Source: Pseudomonas arsenicoxydans
GTDB taxonomy: Bacteria > Pseudomonadota > Gammaproteobacteria > Pseudomonadales > Pseudomonadaceae
DNA: 64,000 bases
Assembly: GCF_900103875.1 (NCBI RefSeq)
Contig: NZ_LT629705.1
Span: forward strand, 634,501-698,500
Direction: 5' to 3'
Shown here: positions 16,963-26,736 of the stretch, piece by piece
Numbering within the stretch: position 1 is the first letter of the stretch
Layout of the letters: each line of letters begins with the position of its first letter
Notes under the pieces: model-generated
Database searches by the model: none
What the model was told of the DNA's origin: nothing
What the model saw: the letters and a program-made list of their open reading frames with translations, nothing else
Made by a program: the position numbers and the translations under genes

Positions 16963-18563
16963 AGCTGCTTGCCGTCCGCCGTTTGTTGCGCATCCAGCGC
17001 GTTGTGATTCGCTACCGCCTCGATGACCTGCTGTTCGCCCTGCCACTGCCCTGGTTTCTGCTGGCGCTGCGCTACGTGTTGCCGTGGCGCTGGTTCCCGC
17101 GCAAGACGCTGGACCTGAGCCGTGGCGCGCGATTGCGCCTGGCGCTGCAGGACCTGGGGCCGATTTTCATCAAGTTCGGGCAGATCCTTTCGACGCGCCG
17201 CGACTTGCTGCCGGAAGACATCGCCGATGAGCTGATGAAGCTTCAGGACCGCGTGCCGCCGTTCGACTCGCAGGTGTCGGTCAACCTGATCGAAGAACAG
17301 CTCGGCAAAAAAATCAGCGAAGTGTTCAGCCGATTCGACGTCGAGCCGCTGGCCTCGGCCTCGGTGGCGCAGGTGCATGCCGCGCAGCTGAAAACCGGCG
17401 AAGAAGTGGTGGTCAAGGTGATCCGCCCAGGCCTCAAACCGATCATCGCCCAGGACCTGGCGTGGCTGTTCATTCTTGCCCGCGCCGCCGAAAAACTCTC
17501 GGCCGACGCGCGTCTGCTGCACCCGGTGGACGTGGTCCAGGACTACGAAAAAACCATCTACGACGAACTCGACCTGCTGCGCGAAGCGGCCAACGCCAGC
17601 CAGTTGAAGCGCAACTTCGAAGGCTCGCCGCTGCTTTACGTGCCGCAAGTCTATTGGGATTGGTGCCGGCCGAAAGTGTTGGTGATGGAGCGCATCTACG
17701 GGATTCAGGTCACTGACCTTACGACCCTGGCCGACCAGCGCACCGACATGAAAATGCTCGCAGAACGCGGTGTGGAGATCTTCTTCACCCAGGTTTTCCG
17801 CGACAGCTTCTTTCACGCCGACATGCACCCAGGCAACATCTTTGTCAGCACCGTGAACCCGTGGAGCCCGCAGTACATTGCGATCGACTGCGGCATCGTC
17901 GGCAGCCTGACCCCGGAAGACCAGGATTACCTGGCGCGCAACCTGTTCGCCTTCTTCAAGCGCGATTACCGTCGTGTGGCGCAACTGCACATTGACTCGG
18001 GCTGGGTGCCGGCAGAAACCAAACTCAACGAGTTCGAAGCGGCGATTCGTACCGTGTGCGAGCCGATCTTCGAAAAACCGTTAAAAGATATTTCCTTCGG
18101 CCAAGTGCTGATGCGCCTGTTCCAGACGGCTCGACGCTTCAACATGGAAGTGCAGCCGCAGCTCGTTTTACTGCAAAAAACCCTGTTGAACATCGAAGGC
18201 CTGGGCCGTCAGCTGTACCCGGAGCTGGACCTGTGGAACACCGCCCAGCCGTTCCTGGAACGCTGGATGCGCGAGCGTGTCAGCCCCAAAGCCTTGCTTG
18301 GCAACGTACAGAGCCAGTTCGAACAGCTCCCGCATTTGGCCAACATGGCCCGCGACCTGCTCGAACGGATGTCCCAGCCCCATGCCTATGACCCGCCGCC
18401 ACCGTGGCACCAGCGCCGGGACGACTGGTTCCTGCGATTGCTGGGCACCGCTCACTTGGCGGGCGGTGCGATACTCGCCATTGGCGGTCCGTTGAATGAA
18501 CTGGCTTACTGGCCGGCCGGAATCATGATGGCCGTCGGCTTGTATCTGGTCGTTCGCCGATAG
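16959..18563 (+). CDS. ubiB: Ubiquinone biosynthesis atypical kinase/ATPase UbiB
   Basis: UbiB is a membrane-anchored member of the ABC1/ADCK kinase-like family required for ubiquinone synthesis. Its ATPase activity is thought to help extract quinone precursors from the membrane. The family KxGQ motif appears as [17 protein letters not shown] around residue 70. The A-rich loop ([10 protein letters not shown]), the catalytic HADMHPGN and the DCG motif ([10 protein letters not shown]) are present. Two hydrophobic C-terminal helices span about residues 495-534. Length is 534. The start overlaps the ubiJ stop (ATGA). An inverted-repeat region of about 170 nt separates it from hisI. Confidence 0.96.
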   Translation: MKLLAVRRLLRIQRVVIRYRLDDLLFALPLPWFLLALRYVLPWRWFPRKTLDLSRGARLRLALQDLGPIFIKFGQILSTRRDLLPEDIADELMKLQDRVPPFDSQVSVNLIEEQLGKKISEVFSRFDVEPLASASVAQVHAAQLKTGEEVVVKVIRPGLKPIIAQDLAWLFILARAAEKLSADARLLHPVDVVQDYEKTIYDELDLLREAANASQLKRNFEGSPLLYVPQVYWDWCRPKVLVMERIYGIQVTDLTTLADQRTDMKMLAERGVEIFFTQVFRDSFFHADMHPGNIFVSTVNPWSPQYIAIDCGIVGSLTPEDQDYLARNLFAFFKRDYRRVAQLHIDSGWVPAETKLNEFEAAIRTVCEPIFEKPLKDISFGQVLMRLFQTARRFNMEVQPQLVLLQKTLLNIEGLGRQLYPELDLWNTAQPFLERWMRERVSPKALLGNVQSQFEQLPHLANMARDLLERMSQPHAYDPPPPWHQRRDDWFLRLLGTAHLAGGAILAIGGPLNELAYWPAGIMMAVGLYLVVRR

Positions 18564-18578
18564 CCGTATTGAGCTGCA

Positions 18579-18717
18579 AGCGATAAGCTTCAAGCTTCAA
18601 GCGATATTCGTAGCGCTCACTTTTGGTTTATGGCTGTAGATTAGCAACGCTACACATTATAAAAGCACGATTCAGATCGGCTTTTACTTGTGGCTTAAAG
18701 CTTGAAGCTTGTCGCTG
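18579..18717. repeat. Long imperfect inverted repeat between ubiB and hisI
   Basis: The arms are about 24 nt, with core AGCTTCAAGCTT/AAGCTTGAAGCT and two mismatches, around a 90-nt AT-richer centre. The centre probably contains the hisI promoter (an AT-rich ACATTATAAAAGC segment lies there). The arms share motifs with the repeat after hslU. Confidence 0.65.
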
Positions 18718-18734
18718 CCCCTCGGGAATCGAAG

Positions 18735-19136
18735 ATGAAAAACTGGCTGGACGAGATCAAGTGGGATGCCAATGGCCTGGTGCCGGCGATCGCACAGGAT
18801 CACAAGACCGGGCGCGTCCTGATGATGGCCTGGATGAACCGCGAAGCACTGGAATTGACCGCTGCCGAGAACCGTGCCATTTACTGGTCACGTTCGCGCG
18901 GCAAGCTGTGGCGCAAGGGCGAAGAGTCCGGCCACGTGCAGACGCTGCATGAGATGCGCCTGGACTGTGACGCCGACGTGATCATCCTGATGGTCGAGCA
19001 GATCGGTGACATCGCCTGCCATACCGGCCGCCAGAGTTGCTTCTATCGTGTCTTCGAGAACGGCGACTGGAAAACCGTCGACCCGGTGCTCAAGGACCCG
19101 CACGCCATCTATAGCGCAGGACACACCCATGAGTGA
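18735..19136 (+). CDS. hisI: Phosphoribosyl-AMP cyclohydrolase
   Basis: HisI opens the adenine ring of phosphoribosyl-AMP, the third step of histidine synthesis. The 133-residue monofunctional form is separate from hisE, as in pseudomonads. The zinc-binding region reads [18 protein letters not shown] and is followed by [15 protein letters not shown] with the conserved cysteines; MAWMNREAL and [17 protein letters not shown] are family signatures. The ATG at 18735 is preferred to an in-frame upstream TTG lying in the repeat arm. hisE overlaps its last 8 nt. Confidence 0.96.
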   Translation: MKNWLDEIKWDANGLVPAIAQDHKTGRVLMMAWMNREALELTAAENRAIYWSRSRGKLWRKGEESGHVQTLHEMRLDCDADVIILMVEQIGDIACHTGRQSCFYRVFENGDWKTVDPVLKDPHAIYSAGHTHE

Positions 19137-19461
19137 CACGCTGACCCGTCTGGCCCAGGTACTGGAAGAGCGCAAAGGCGCCGCCGCCGACAGCTCGTAT
19201 GTCGCCAGTCTGTACCACAAGGGCTTGAACAAGATTCTGGAAAAAGTCGGCGAAGAGTCGGTCGAAACCATCATTGCCGCCAAGGATGCCGCCATCAGCG
19301 GTGACTGCAGCGATGTGATCTACGAGACCGCCGATTTGTGGTTCCACAGCATGGTCATGCTCGCCCAACTGGGGCAGCATCCTCAGGCTGTACTCGATGA
19401 ACTGGACCGTCGTTTCGGTCTGTCCGGACACGCCGAGAAAGCCTCGCGCCCGTCCGCCTGA
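19129..19461 (+). CDS. hisE: Phosphoribosyl-ATP pyrophosphatase
   Basis: HisE hydrolyses phosphoribosyl-ATP to phosphoribosyl-AMP, the second step of histidine synthesis. The 110-residue MazG-like helical protein starts [17 protein letters not shown] and carries [13 protein letters not shown] and [13 protein letters not shown], whose acidic residues bind the metal. Its ATG lies inside the 3' end of hisI (8-nt overlap), coupling the two enzymes. The tatA ribosome-binding site follows within 25 nt, so histidine and Tat genes form one transcription unit. Confidence 0.95.
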   Translation: MSDTLTRLAQVLEERKGAAADSSYVASLYHKGLNKILEKVGEESVETIIAAKDAAISGDCSDVIYETADLWFHSMVMLAQLGQHPQAVLDELDRRFGLSGHAEKASRPSA

Positions 19462-19486
19462 ACAATTATTAGAGAGGAGCAGCAAC

Positions 19487-19765
19487 ATGGGCATTTTTGA
19501 CTGGAAACACTGGATCGTCATCCTGGTTGTTGTCGTGCTGGTGTTCGGCACCAAAAAACTGAAAAACCTCGGCACTGACGTGGGCGAGTCGATCAAGGGT
19601 TTCAAGAAAGCCATGAGCGACGAAGACAAGCCGGTTGACCCGACTGTGACCCCGGCCCAACCGGTTCCACCGGTCGGGCCGCAGACCACACAGTCCGTGA
19701 ACCAGCCGCACACCATCGATGTGCAGGCGCAAAAAGTCGAAGAGCCAATCCGCAAAGACGTGTGA
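19487..19765 (+). CDS. tatA: Sec-independent translocase pore protein TatA
   Basis: TatA oligomerises to form the passage for folded proteins with twin-arginine signals. It is a 92-residue inner-membrane protein with the signature N-terminus [20 protein letters not shown] (one short helix), the hinge [10 protein letters not shown], an amphipathic helix ([16 protein letters not shown]), and an unstructured acidic/Pro-rich tail. GAGAGGAG lies upstream of the ATG at 19487; upstream in-frame codons overlap hisE and are rejected. It is followed by tatB after 10 nt. Confidence 0.96.
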   Translation: MGIFDWKHWIVILVVVVLVFGTKKLKNLGTDVGESIKGFKKAMSDEDKPVDPTVTPAQPVPPVGPQTTQSVNQPHTIDVQAQKVEEPIRKDV

Positions 19766-19775
19766 GCACTGACTA

Positions 19776-20219
19776 ATGTTTGGTATCAGCTTCTCTGAAC
19801 TGCTGCTCGTCGGCCTCGTTGCCCTGCTGGTGCTGGGCCCCGAGCGTCTGCCGGGTGCTGCGCGCACCGCCGGCCTGTGGGTCGGCCGCCTGAAGCGCAG
19901 CTTCAACGCGATCAAACAGGAAGTTGAACGTGAAATCGGTGCCGACGAGATCCGTCGGCAACTGCACAACGAGCACATTCTGTCGCTGGAACAGGAGGCG
20001 CGGAAGATTTTCACGCCGACTCAGCAAGAAGCCACACCGGTTCCGCCGGTTGAGCCCGTGGCAGAGCAGACAATCCAGGCTCCAGCCGCTGCACCTGTTG
20101 CAGTGGCCGCCGAACCTGCGCCCGTCGTAGCAGCAACGCCGGTTGAACCCGTTACGCCTGCGGCTGCGCCTGTTGCGCCGGCCCCTCATGACCCAACACT
20201 GCCGCCGCGAGCCCCATGA
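19776..20219 (+). CDS. tatB: Sec-independent translocase protein TatB
   Basis: TatB works with TatC as the receptor for twin-arginine signal peptides. The 147-residue protein begins [20 protein letters not shown], the TatB-type transmembrane helix with a conserved Glu at position 8, then [19 protein letters not shown] and a long amphipathic helix. The C-terminal third is an alanine/proline/valine-rich low-complexity tail ([18 protein letters not shown]), variable among pseudomonads. Its stop codon overlaps the tatC start (ATGA). Confidence 0.96.
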   Translation: MFGISFSELLLVGLVALLVLGPERLPGAARTAGLWVGRLKRSFNAIKQEVEREIGADEIRRQLHNEHILSLEQEARKIFTPTQQEATPVPPVEPVAEQTIQAPAAAPVAVAAEPAPVVAATPVEPVTPAAAPVAPAPHDPTLPPRAP

Positions 20220-21010
20220 GCGATCTCCCTGAAAACGACCAGCACATGCCGCTGGTTTCGCACCTCACCGAGCTGCGTACCCGTCTGCTGCGCTGCGTAG
20301 CGGCGATTTTCATCATCTTCGCCGGGCTGTTTGCGTTCACCCAGCAGATCTACACCTTCGTCTCAACGCCACTGCGCGCGTACCTGCCGGCTGGCGCGAC
20401 GATGATTGCCACCGACGTGTCGTCGCCGTTCCTGACGCCGCTGAAGCTGACGATGATGGTTTCGCTGTTCCTGGCGATCCCGGTGATCCTGCATCAGATC
20501 TGGGGCTTCATCGCGCCGGGCCTGTACAAGCATGAGAAGCGCATTGCGGTGCCATTGCTGATGTCCAGCATCGTGCTGTTCTATACCGGCATGGCGTTCG
20601 CCTATTACCTGGTGTTCCCTCTGATCTTCAAATTCTTCGCCGCTGCCACCCCGGCCGGCGTGGAAATGATGACCGACATCACCAGCTACCTCGATTTCGT
20701 CATGACGCTGTTCTTCGCCTTCGGCGTGGCGTTCGAGATCCCGGTGGCCGTGGTGCTGCTGGTGTGGATCGGCGTGGTCGACGTCAAATACCTGAAGAAA
20801 ATCCGCCCGTATGTGGTCATCGGCTGCTTCGTGGTCGGCATGATCCTGACGCCGCCGGACATCTTCTCGCAGACTTTGCTGGCGGTGCCGATGTGGCTGC
20901 TGTTTGAAATCGGCGTGCTGTTCGGCGGTTTGATCAGCAAACGCGGCGAGCATCCGGACGACCAGCCGGCAGACGATCACAACGACCAGCCGCCAGCGAC
21001 CCAGCCGTGA
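20216..21010 (+). CDS. tatC: Sec-independent translocase protein TatC
   Basis: TatC is the six-helix inner-membrane core of the Tat signal receptor. In 264 residues the conserved [11 protein letters not shown] motif is at about residues 14-24, and six hydrophobic segments follow. Conserved Glu/Pro positions (for example [15 protein letters not shown]) are recognisable. The cytoplasmic C-terminus ([15 protein letters not shown]) is acidic. It begins at an ATGA overlap with tatB and its stop overlaps the GTG start of rsmE, so tatABC-rsmE is tightly coupled. Confidence 0.97.
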   Translation: MSDLPENDQHMPLVSHLTELRTRLLRCVAAIFIIFAGLFAFTQQIYTFVSTPLRAYLPAGATMIATDVSSPFLTPLKLTMMVSLFLAIPVILHQIWGFIAPGLYKHEKRIAVPLLMSSIVLFYTGMAFAYYLVFPLIFKFFAAATPAGVEMMTDITSYLDFVMTLFFAFGVAFEIPVAVVLLVWIGVVDVKYLKKIRPYVVIGCFVVGMILTPPDIFSQTLLAVPMWLLFEIGVLFGGLISKRGEHPDDQPADDHNDQPPATQP

Positions 21011-21714
21011 ACCTGCTGCTTCTCGAAGAGGCCGACTTCATTGCGGCCGACCGGGCGATCCTGCGCGATCGCCGGTTGACGCACATGCAGGAAGTCCATC
21101 GCTGCGTCGTCGGTGACAGCATGCGGGTCGGGCGCATTGGCGGGCTGATGGGCTCAGCCGAAGTGCTGCGCCTGGACGCCGATGAAGCAGAACTGCGTGT
21201 CACCCTCGACCAGCCGCCACCGGCCAAGCTGCCGCTTACACTGGTCTTGGCCCTGCCAAGGCCCAAAATGCTGCGCAGGGTGTTTCAGACCGTAGCGGCC
21301 ATGGGTGTGCCACGAATCATCCTGGTGAACAGCTATCGCGTCGAGAAGAGCTTCTGGCAAACACCGTTCCTTGAACCCGAAGCGATTCGCGAACAATTGA
21401 TCCTCGGCCTCGAGCAAGCTCGGGACAGCGTGCTGCCGGACATCGTTATCGAGAAGCGCTTCAAGCCGTTCGTCGAGGATCGCCTGCCCGCCATCAGCGA
21501 GGGCACCCTCGGCCTCGTTGGCCATCCCGGTCACTACCCGCCCTGCCCTCGTGGCCTGGACGAGCCGGTGACCCTGGCCATCGGCCCCGAAGGCGGCTGG
21601 ATTCCTTACGAAATCGATCTGCTGGCCAAGTCTGGCCTGCAACCGGTGCAACTGGGCGATCGTATCCTGCGCGTCGAAACCGCCGTCACTGCCCTGCTCG
21701 CCCGCCTTTTCTAA
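21007..21714 (+). CDS. rsmE: 16S rRNA (uracil-1498-N3)-methyltransferase
   Basis: RsmE methylates N3 of U1498 in 16S rRNA using SAM. The 235-residue SPOUT-class protein has an N-terminal PUA-like domain ([20 protein letters not shown]) and the C-terminal knotted SAM site, visible as LAIGPEGGW and [17 protein letters not shown]. Translation starts at GTG in a GTGA overlap with the tatC stop. An unrelated function for the last gene of a tat operon is common in pseudomonads. About 110 nt with a sigma-28-type promoter separate it from the chemoreceptor gene. Confidence 0.96.
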   Translation: MNLLLLEEADFIAADRAILRDRRLTHMQEVHRCVVGDSMRVGRIGGLMGSAEVLRLDADEAELRVTLDQPPPAKLPLTLVLALPRPKMLRRVFQTVAAMGVPRIILVNSYRVEKSFWQTPFLEPEAIREQLILGLEQARDSVLPDIVIEKRFKPFVEDRLPAISEGTLGLVGHPGHYPPCPRGLDEPVTLAIGPEGGWIPYEIDLLAKSGLQPVQLGDRILRVETAVTALLARLF

Positions 21715-21759
21715 TTCGCCCTCACAGGGAAATTCCTCGTCCCGGCCAACGTATGCGCC

Positions 21760-21786
21760 TATAGATTCGTGCTCGTCTGCCGATAC
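21760..21786 (+). promoter_or_regulatory. Sigma-28 (FliA) promoter of the chemoreceptor gene
   Basis: TATA, a 15-nt spacer and GCCGATAC match the flagellar sigma consensus TAAA-N15-GCCGATAA at 10 of 12 positions. It lies 41 nt upstream of the methyl-accepting protein start. Chemoreceptors are typical FliA targets. Confidence 0.65.
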
Positions 21787-21826
21787 AGCCCTCATAAAAC
21801 CATGTGTGGTCCGAGGGAGTTGCAGC

Positions 21827-23743
21827 ATGTACCGTTCGCTAGCCGAGAGTCTGGGAAATGTAAGCGTCAATCGCAAACTGGGGATCGGCTTCGGTCTGGT
21901 GCTGCTGCTAACCTTGCTGATCACCTTCACGGGCTGGACCGGCCTGACGGGCGTGATGAGTCGTGGCGACAAGCTCGGGTTCATCGCCAGCCTAAATGAC
22001 CTGACCAAAGACCTGCGTCTGGCACGCCTGGACTACGAAATGCGCCGAGGCGAACAAGGCCCGGGCGCCGTCAACGACTTGTTGGGGCAGCTCGACGCCG
22101 GTCTGCAAACCGCGCGCAAACTGATCGAACAGCCAGACGACGTGGCGATGATCGACCAGCAACTGGCCGCCGTCAGCCAGTACAAGCAAGCGTTCAGCAC
22201 CATGGTCCAGGCTGGAGCGAATCGCGAAGATGCCCGCAGCAAACTCGGTGCGACCGCTGACAACGCCGTGGCCCGCGTCGCCGAAGTCGAAAAGTCCATG
22301 CTGCAAGGCGACAGTGTCGCCGACTTCAACAGTGTGATCGACCTGAGCAAACTGATTCAGCAAGCGCGCTTCCAGGTCCGCGGCTACACCTACAGCGGCA
22401 AGACCGAGGCCGAGCAACCCGCGCTGGACGCGATCGACAACGCCCTGAAAAATCTCGAAAGCCTGCCGGCCAAACTGCCGGAGCAACATATTGCCAACCT
22501 GCAGCAGGCGACGGAGTCGCTTAAAGCCTACCGCGCCGCGGTCAGCCAGTTTCGCGACTCGCAGGTCGCCAGCGCTGCCGCCCTCAAGCAAATGGCCGCG
22601 CAAGGGGACATCCTGCTCGATGTCAGCAAAAAACTGACCGTATCGCAAACCATCGTCCGTGACACCGATGCCGCGCACGCCAAAAACCTGCTGCTAATGG
22701 CGACCGTTCTGGCCTTGGCGTTTGGTTTGCTCGCTGCGTGGGCGATCACTCGCCAGATCGTGATCCCGTTGAACCAGACCCTTAAAGTGGCTGAGCGCGT
22801 TGCTGCCGGCGACCTGACCCACAACCTCGTCTCCGAGCGCCGCGATGAACTGGGCCAGCTCCAGCGCGCCATGCAGAGCATGACCCTGGGTCTGCGCGAG
22901 CTGATCGGCGGCATCAGCAATGGCGTCACGCAAATTGCCAGCGCAGCCGAACAACTGTCAGCGGTGACCGAGCAAACCAGCGCCGGGGTCAACAGCCAGA
23001 AGGTCGAGACCGATCAGGTGGCGACCGCCATGAACGAAATGACCGCCACTGTCCAGGAGGTCGCGCGTAACGCCGAAGAAGCCTCTGAAGCCGCCGTCGC
23101 CGCCGACCAGCAAGCGCGTGAAGGTGACAAGGTCGTCGGCGAAGCCATCGCCCAAATCGAACGCCTGGCCCTCGAAGTCGGCAACTCCACCGCTGCCATG
23201 AGCGATCTCAAACGCGAGAGCGACAAGATCGGCAGCGTCCTCGACGTGATCAAATCCGTCGCCCAACAAACCAACCTGCTGGCGCTCAACGCGGCCATCG
23301 AAGCCGCCCGGGCCGGTGAGGCTGGACGTGGTTTTGCGGTGGTCGCCGACGAAGTTCGCAGCCTGGCCCAGCGCACTCAAAAATCCACCGAAGAAATCGA
23401 AGAGCTGATCGTCGGCCTGCAAACCGGCACCCAGCAAGTCGCGACCATCATGGACAACAGCCGCAGCCTGACCGACAGCAGCGTCGAGCTGACGCGCCGC
23501 GCCGGCAGCTCACTGGAAAGCATCACCCGCACCGTGTCGGCGATCCAGTCGATGAACCAGCAGATTGCCGCCGCTGCCGAGCAGCAAACCGCAGTGGCTG
23601 AAGAGATCAACCGCAGCGTGCTGAACGTGCGCGATGTGTCGGAACAGACCTCGGCCGCCAGCGAAGAGACCGCGGCCTCCAGCGTTGAGCTGGCGCGGTT
23701 GGGGACGCATTTGCAGATGCTGGTGGGCAGGTTCAAGGTTTGA
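21827..23743 (+). CDS. Methyl-accepting chemotaxis protein with large helical sensor domain
   Basis: This 638-residue transmembrane chemoreceptor starts [19 protein letters not shown] with GAGGGAG upstream. TM1 spans about residues 21-41. An all-helical periplasmic sensor of about 250 residues follows, the size of the HBM (helical bimodular) class exemplified by P. putida McpS for TCA intermediates. TM2 lies at about 292-312. A HAMP domain and a long signalling hairpin with the invariant tip (around [20 protein letters not shown]) complete it. The ligand is not deducible, and assignment to the HBM class rests on length and helical character. It lacks a C-terminal CheR-binding pentapeptide. 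Confidence 0.92.
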   Translation: MYRSLAESLGNVSVNRKLGIGFGLVLLLTLLITFTGWTGLTGVMSRGDKLGFIASLNDLTKDLRLARLDYEMRRGEQGPGAVNDLLGQLDAGLQTARKLIEQPDDVAMIDQQLAAVSQYKQAFSTMVQAGANREDARSKLGATADNAVARVAEVEKSMLQGDSVADFNSVIDLSKLIQQARFQVRGYTYSGKTEAEQPALDAIDNALKNLESLPAKLPEQHIANLQQATESLKAYRAAVSQFRDSQVASAAALKQMAAQGDILLDVSKKLTVSQTIVRDTDAAHAKNLLLMATVLALAFGLLAAWAITRQIVIPLNQTLKVAERVAAGDLTHNLVSERRDELGQLQRAMQSMTLGLRELIGGISNGVTQIASAAEQLSAVTEQTSAGVNSQKVETDQVATAMNEMTATVQEVARNAEEASEAAVAADQQAREGDKVVGEAIAQIERLALEVGNSTAAMSDLKRESDKIGSVLDVIKSVAQQTNLLALNAAIEAARAGEAGRGFAVVADEVRSLAQRTQKSTEEIEELIVGLQTGTQQVATIMDNSRSLTDSSVELTRRAGSSLESITRTVSAIQSMNQQIAAAAEQQTAVAEEINRSVLNVRDVSEQTSAASEETAASSVELARLGTHLQMLVGRFKV

Positions 23744-23756
23744 GGTGACGCGAAGG

Positions 23757-23779
23757 CCTCGGTTCACTTGGGACCGAGG
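23757..23779 (+). terminator. Hairpin after the chemoreceptor gene
   Basis: CCTCGGT and ACCGAGG form a 7-bp stem with a 9-nt loop, 13 nt past the stop codon. There is no U-run. It is a possible weak terminator or 3'-end stabiliser preceding a REP pair. Confidence 0.35.
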
Positions 23780-23786
23780 TGATGCA

Positions 23787-23877
23787 ATCGCGGGCAAGCC
23801 CGCTCCCACAGGGTTCGGCGGTGTAACGCAAGTAGCGTAAACAACGAAAATACTGTGGGAGCGGGCTTGCCCGCGAT
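23787..23877. repeat. REP inverted pair between convergent genes
   Basis: Inverted REP units lie in the gap between the chemoreceptor (+) and the amino-acid ABC ATPase (-). The pair is symmetrical and could close transcripts from both sides. Confidence 0.9.
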
Positions 23878-23899
23878 GGCGGCCGTAAGGTCGCCGAAG

Positions 23900-24634
23900 T
23901 TACAGAACCTGGCGCAAGAAAGCCTGCGCCCGCGGGTCCTTCGGTGCATCGAAGAACTCGGCCGGCGAAGCATCTTCCAGCAATTTGCCGTGATCGAAAA
24001 ACAACACCCGATCCGCCACTTCCCGCGCAAAACCCATTTCGTGGGTGACGCAGACCATGGTCATGCCTTCCACGGCCAGGGTTTTCATTACGTCCAGCAC
24101 TTCGCCGACCATCTCCGGGTCGAGTGCCGAGGTCGGTTCATCGAACAGCATCACCTTGGGCTCCATGGCCAACGCGCGAGCAATCGCCACACGCTGTTGT
24201 TGTCCGCCGGACAGACGCGATGGAAATTCATTGGCCTTCTGCGCAATTCCGACCTTTTCCAGCAACACCATGGCCTTGGCCTCGCGTTCTTTCTTGCCGC
24301 GTTTGCGCACGACTTTCTGGGCCAGGCAGAGGTTTTCCAGCACGGTCATGTGCGGGAACAGGTTGAAGTGCTGGAACACCATGCCGACTTCGCGGCGATA
24401 GGCGTTCACATCGGTTTTCGGATCGGCCAGTTGCAGCCCGTCGATGCTCACCGAGCCCGAGTCGAATGCTTCCAGGCCGTTGAGGCAGCGCAGGAACGTC
24501 GACTTACCGGAACCCGAAGGGCCGATGACCACCAGCACTTCGCCCTTGGCCACCTGCGTGGTGACGTTATCCACCGCGCGAACCATCTGGCCACGAGTGT
24601 CGAAGACTTTTACCAGATTGCGGACTTCAATCAC
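23900..24634 (-). CDS. Polar amino-acid ABC transporter, ATP-binding protein
   Basis: This is a 244-residue ATPase of the GlnQ/HisP class driving uptake of an amino acid. It shows Walker [10 protein letters not shown], the Q-loop in [14 protein letters not shown], the signature [16 protein letters not shown], Walker [13 protein letters not shown] and the H-loop VTHEMGFA. The GTG at 24634 ([15 protein letters not shown]) is preferred to a TTG 21 nt upstream because GGAGG precedes it at 10 nt. The start overlaps the end of the permease gene by 8 nt. It is the last gene of a binding protein-permease-ATPase operon. The substrate cannot be read from the ATPase. Confidence 0.93.
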   Translation of the reverse strand: MIEVRNLVKVFDTRGQMVRAVDNVTTQVAKGEVLVVIGPSGSGKSTFLRCLNGLEAFDSGSVSIDGLQLADPKTDVNAYRREVGMVFQHFNLFPHMTVLENLCLAQKVVRKRGKKEREAKAMVLLEKVGIAQKANEFPSRLSGGQQQRVAIARALAMEPKVMLFDEPTSALDPEMVGEVLDVMKTLAVEGMTMVCVTHEMGFAREVADRVLFFDHGKLLEDASPAEFFDAPKDPRAQAFLRQVL

Positions 24635-25586
24635 TTTGCGCGAGCCTCCGCTCAAGACGGCTGGCGATTTTCGACAGCGGCAGGTTGATCAACAGGTACA
24701 GCCCGGCCACGCAGAACAGGATTTCGAAGGGCGAGAATGAGGTGGTGATGACTTCGCGACCGCTTTTGAGCAGCTCGGTAATCGCGATCACCGACACCAG
24801 CGAGGTGTCCTTGACCAGGCTGATGAATTGCCCGGCCAACGGCGGCAGCACGCGCTTCAATGCCTGCGGCAGCACCACGTGGCGCATCGACTGGACTGCG
24901 CTCAAGCCTAGGGAGCGCGCTGCTTCGTTCTGGCCACGGGCGATGGACTGCACGCCGGAGCGGATGATCTCCGCCACATAGGCGCCGGTAAACAATGACA
25001 GCGCGGCGATCCCGGCGAACTCCCGGGACAGGTTCATCACGGTGCCGATGAAAAAGTAGAAAATGAAGATCTGCACCAGCAGCGGCGTACCGCGCACCAG
25101 CTCAACGTAGATCGTCGAGAGATCGCGCAGCGTCGGGTTATTCGACAGACGACACAGCCCCGTGGCGAGACCGATCAGCAAACCCAGCACGCCGGACACC
25201 ACCGACAACCACAACGTGGTCCACAGCCCCCACATCAGTGGTCCTGCGGCCCAGTGGCGGGTGACGCCGATCACATCGCCTTCGGCGACGTCGTCGCCTT
25301 GGGCAACTTGAAGACTGTTGTCGTCGACGGTCAGGTGCTGTTCATCGCCCGCGTCATTGCGCAGGGTGACTTCGGCTTTATCGCCCTTGCGCACCAGTTC
25401 GCTGACGGTAGAGATGTCCGAGGCGCGCTGGGACTCTTCGGCGTGGTAGGCGAAGTATTGCGGAACGCGGTTCCAGCGCCATTCGTAGGACATCAGCGAG
25501 GTGGCGTAATACAACGCGCCGGCCAGGCCGATCAGCAGCAGCACGGTTAATACGTGCCACGGCCATTGGGCTTTTTTCTGTTTCAT
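24627..25586 (-). CDS. Polar amino-acid ABC transporter, permease
   Basis: This 319-residue inner-membrane permease of the HisM/GlnP family is longer than the usual ~220. An N-terminal helix ([20 protein letters not shown]) is followed by a periplasmic insert of about 80 residues, then the conserved transport domain. The EAA loop reads [20 protein letters not shown] with downstream [11 protein letters not shown], and GLCRLSNNP precedes [13 protein letters not shown]. The ATG at 25586 is chosen; upstream codons fall into the REP element. One permease serves the complex, presumably as a homodimer. Confidence 0.92.
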   Translation of the reverse strand: MKQKKAQWPWHVLTVLLLIGLAGALYYATSLMSYEWRWNRVPQYFAYHAEESQRASDISTVSELVRKGDKAEVTLRNDAGDEQHLTVDDNSLQVAQGDDVAEGDVIGVTRHWAAGPLMWGLWTTLWLSVVSGVLGLLIGLATGLCRLSNNPTLRDLSTIYVELVRGTPLLVQIFIFYFFIGTVMNLSREFAGIAALSLFTGAYVAEIIRSGVQSIARGQNEAARSLGLSAVQSMRHVVLPQALKRVLPPLAGQFISLVKDTSLVSVIAITELLKSGREVITTSFSPFEILFCVAGLYLLINLPLSKIASRLERRLAQSD

Positions 25587-25629
25587 CTGCTCTGATGGTT
25601 CCGAATTCTGTGTCGCCAGCAAGGCCGTC

Positions 25630-25718
25630 ATCGCGGGCAAGCCCGCTCCCACAGGGTCGGCGGTGAACACAAATGTTGTGTTGACGCATAACCTTGTGGG
25701 AGCGGGCTTGCCCGCGAT
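25630..25718. repeat. REP inverted pair inside the amino-acid ABC operon
   Basis: Inverted REP units separate the binding-protein gene from the permease gene. Such a placement is known to stabilise the upstream mRNA, fitting the excess of binding protein over membrane components in ABC systems. Confidence 0.9.
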
Positions 25719-25748
25719 TGAGGCTCCTCAGGTCTGTCTGACCGGGCC

Positions 25749-26546
25749 TTATTCCATGTCCTTGAGCCAAGCGGTGTCTTTGAACCACTTGTCATGGATT
25801 CGATCGTAGGTGCCGTCTTCGTGGATCTGGTGCAGGAAGTTGTTGATGAAATTGATGCTGTCAAAGTCACCCTTCTTCAGACCGAAGGCCAGCGGCTCAT
25901 AGGTGAACGGCTTGTCGAGGAACACCAGTTTGCCGGCACCGACCTTGTTCACCGCCACTACGTTGTACGGTGCGTCGTAGATGAACGCGTCCGCCTTGCC
26001 GTTGACTACGTCGAGCACGGCTTCCTGTTCGTTGTCGTAACCGTGGTACTTGGCTTTGGCGATCAGTTTTTTCGCGACCATCTCGCCAGTGGTGCCCAGC
26101 TTGGAGGTGATGCGGTAGTCAGCGGTGTTCAGGTCCTTATAGGACTTTATGGTGCCTTCCAGCTCCTTGCGGATCAGCAGGGTCTGGCCAACCACGATGA
26201 ACGGTTCGCTGAAATTCAGGCGCAGGTTGCGTTCCTGAGTCAGGGTCATGCCGCTGCCGATCATGTCGAACTTGTCGGTCATCAGGGCCGGAATGATGCC
26301 GTCGTAGCCGGTGGACACCAGCTCCAGCTTGACGCCCATGGCTTTTGCCATGGCTTTGAGGATGTCGACTTCGAAACCGATGATCTCGCCGCGCTTGTTG
26401 GTCATTTCGAACGGCATGTAGGTCGGGTCCATGCCGACTTTCAGTGTGCCGCGCTTGACCGCGTCATCGATGGCACCGGCCTGCGCCGCGCTCACTGCAA
26501 CCAATGCCGTGACGCCGACCAGCAGCATCGACAGATACTTCTTCAT
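25749..26546 (-). CDS. Periplasmic amino-acid-binding protein of ABC transporter
   Basis: This is a 265-residue family 3 solute-binding protein. The N-terminus MKKYLSMLLVGVTALVAVSA ending AQA is a Sec signal peptide. The mature protein begins GAIDDAVKRGTLKVG and shows the family pattern GMDPTYMPFEM, GFEVDILKAMAKAMG and SGMTLTQERNLRLNFSEPFI. The specificity residues resemble general polar amino-acid binders; the exact ligand is unknown. It is the first gene of the operon. About 150 nt upstream before the opgH terminator should contain the promoter, but no consensus was recognised there. Confidence 0.93.
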   Translation of the reverse strand: MKKYLSMLLVGVTALVAVSAAQAGAIDDAVKRGTLKVGMDPTYMPFEMTNKRGEIIGFEVDILKAMAKAMGVKLELVSTGYDGIIPALMTDKFDMIGSGMTLTQERNLRLNFSEPFIVVGQTLLIRKELEGTIKSYKDLNTADYRITSKLGTTGEMVAKKLIAKAKYHGYDNEQEAVLDVVNGKADAFIYDAPYNVVAVNKVGAGKLVFLDKPFTYEPLAFGLKKGDFDSINFINNFLHQIHEDGTYDRIHDKWFKDTAWLKDME

Positions 26547-26703
26547 CTTCAAGTCCCCAAAACCATTGCGATGTGAGGCGCGCAAACGGCGGTTTTTCTT
26601 TAGAAAACCAGCAGATACGAACAGAAAACTGTCCGGGCGCACCAATTCGGGGACGGATGCTAACCCACTCGGCCATTTGCACAAGGGTTTGGAAACGATC
26701 AGG

Positions 26704-26735
26704 CAAAAAAAAGCCCCGCTTTCGCGGGGCTTTTC
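26704..26735 (-). terminator. Rho-independent terminator of opgGH
   Basis: On the minus strand AAAAGCCCCGC and GCGGGGCTTTTTTTT form a strong hairpin with U-tract directly after the opgH stop codon. The flanking A-run makes it potentially bidirectional. Confidence 0.92.
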
Positions 26736-26736
26736 A

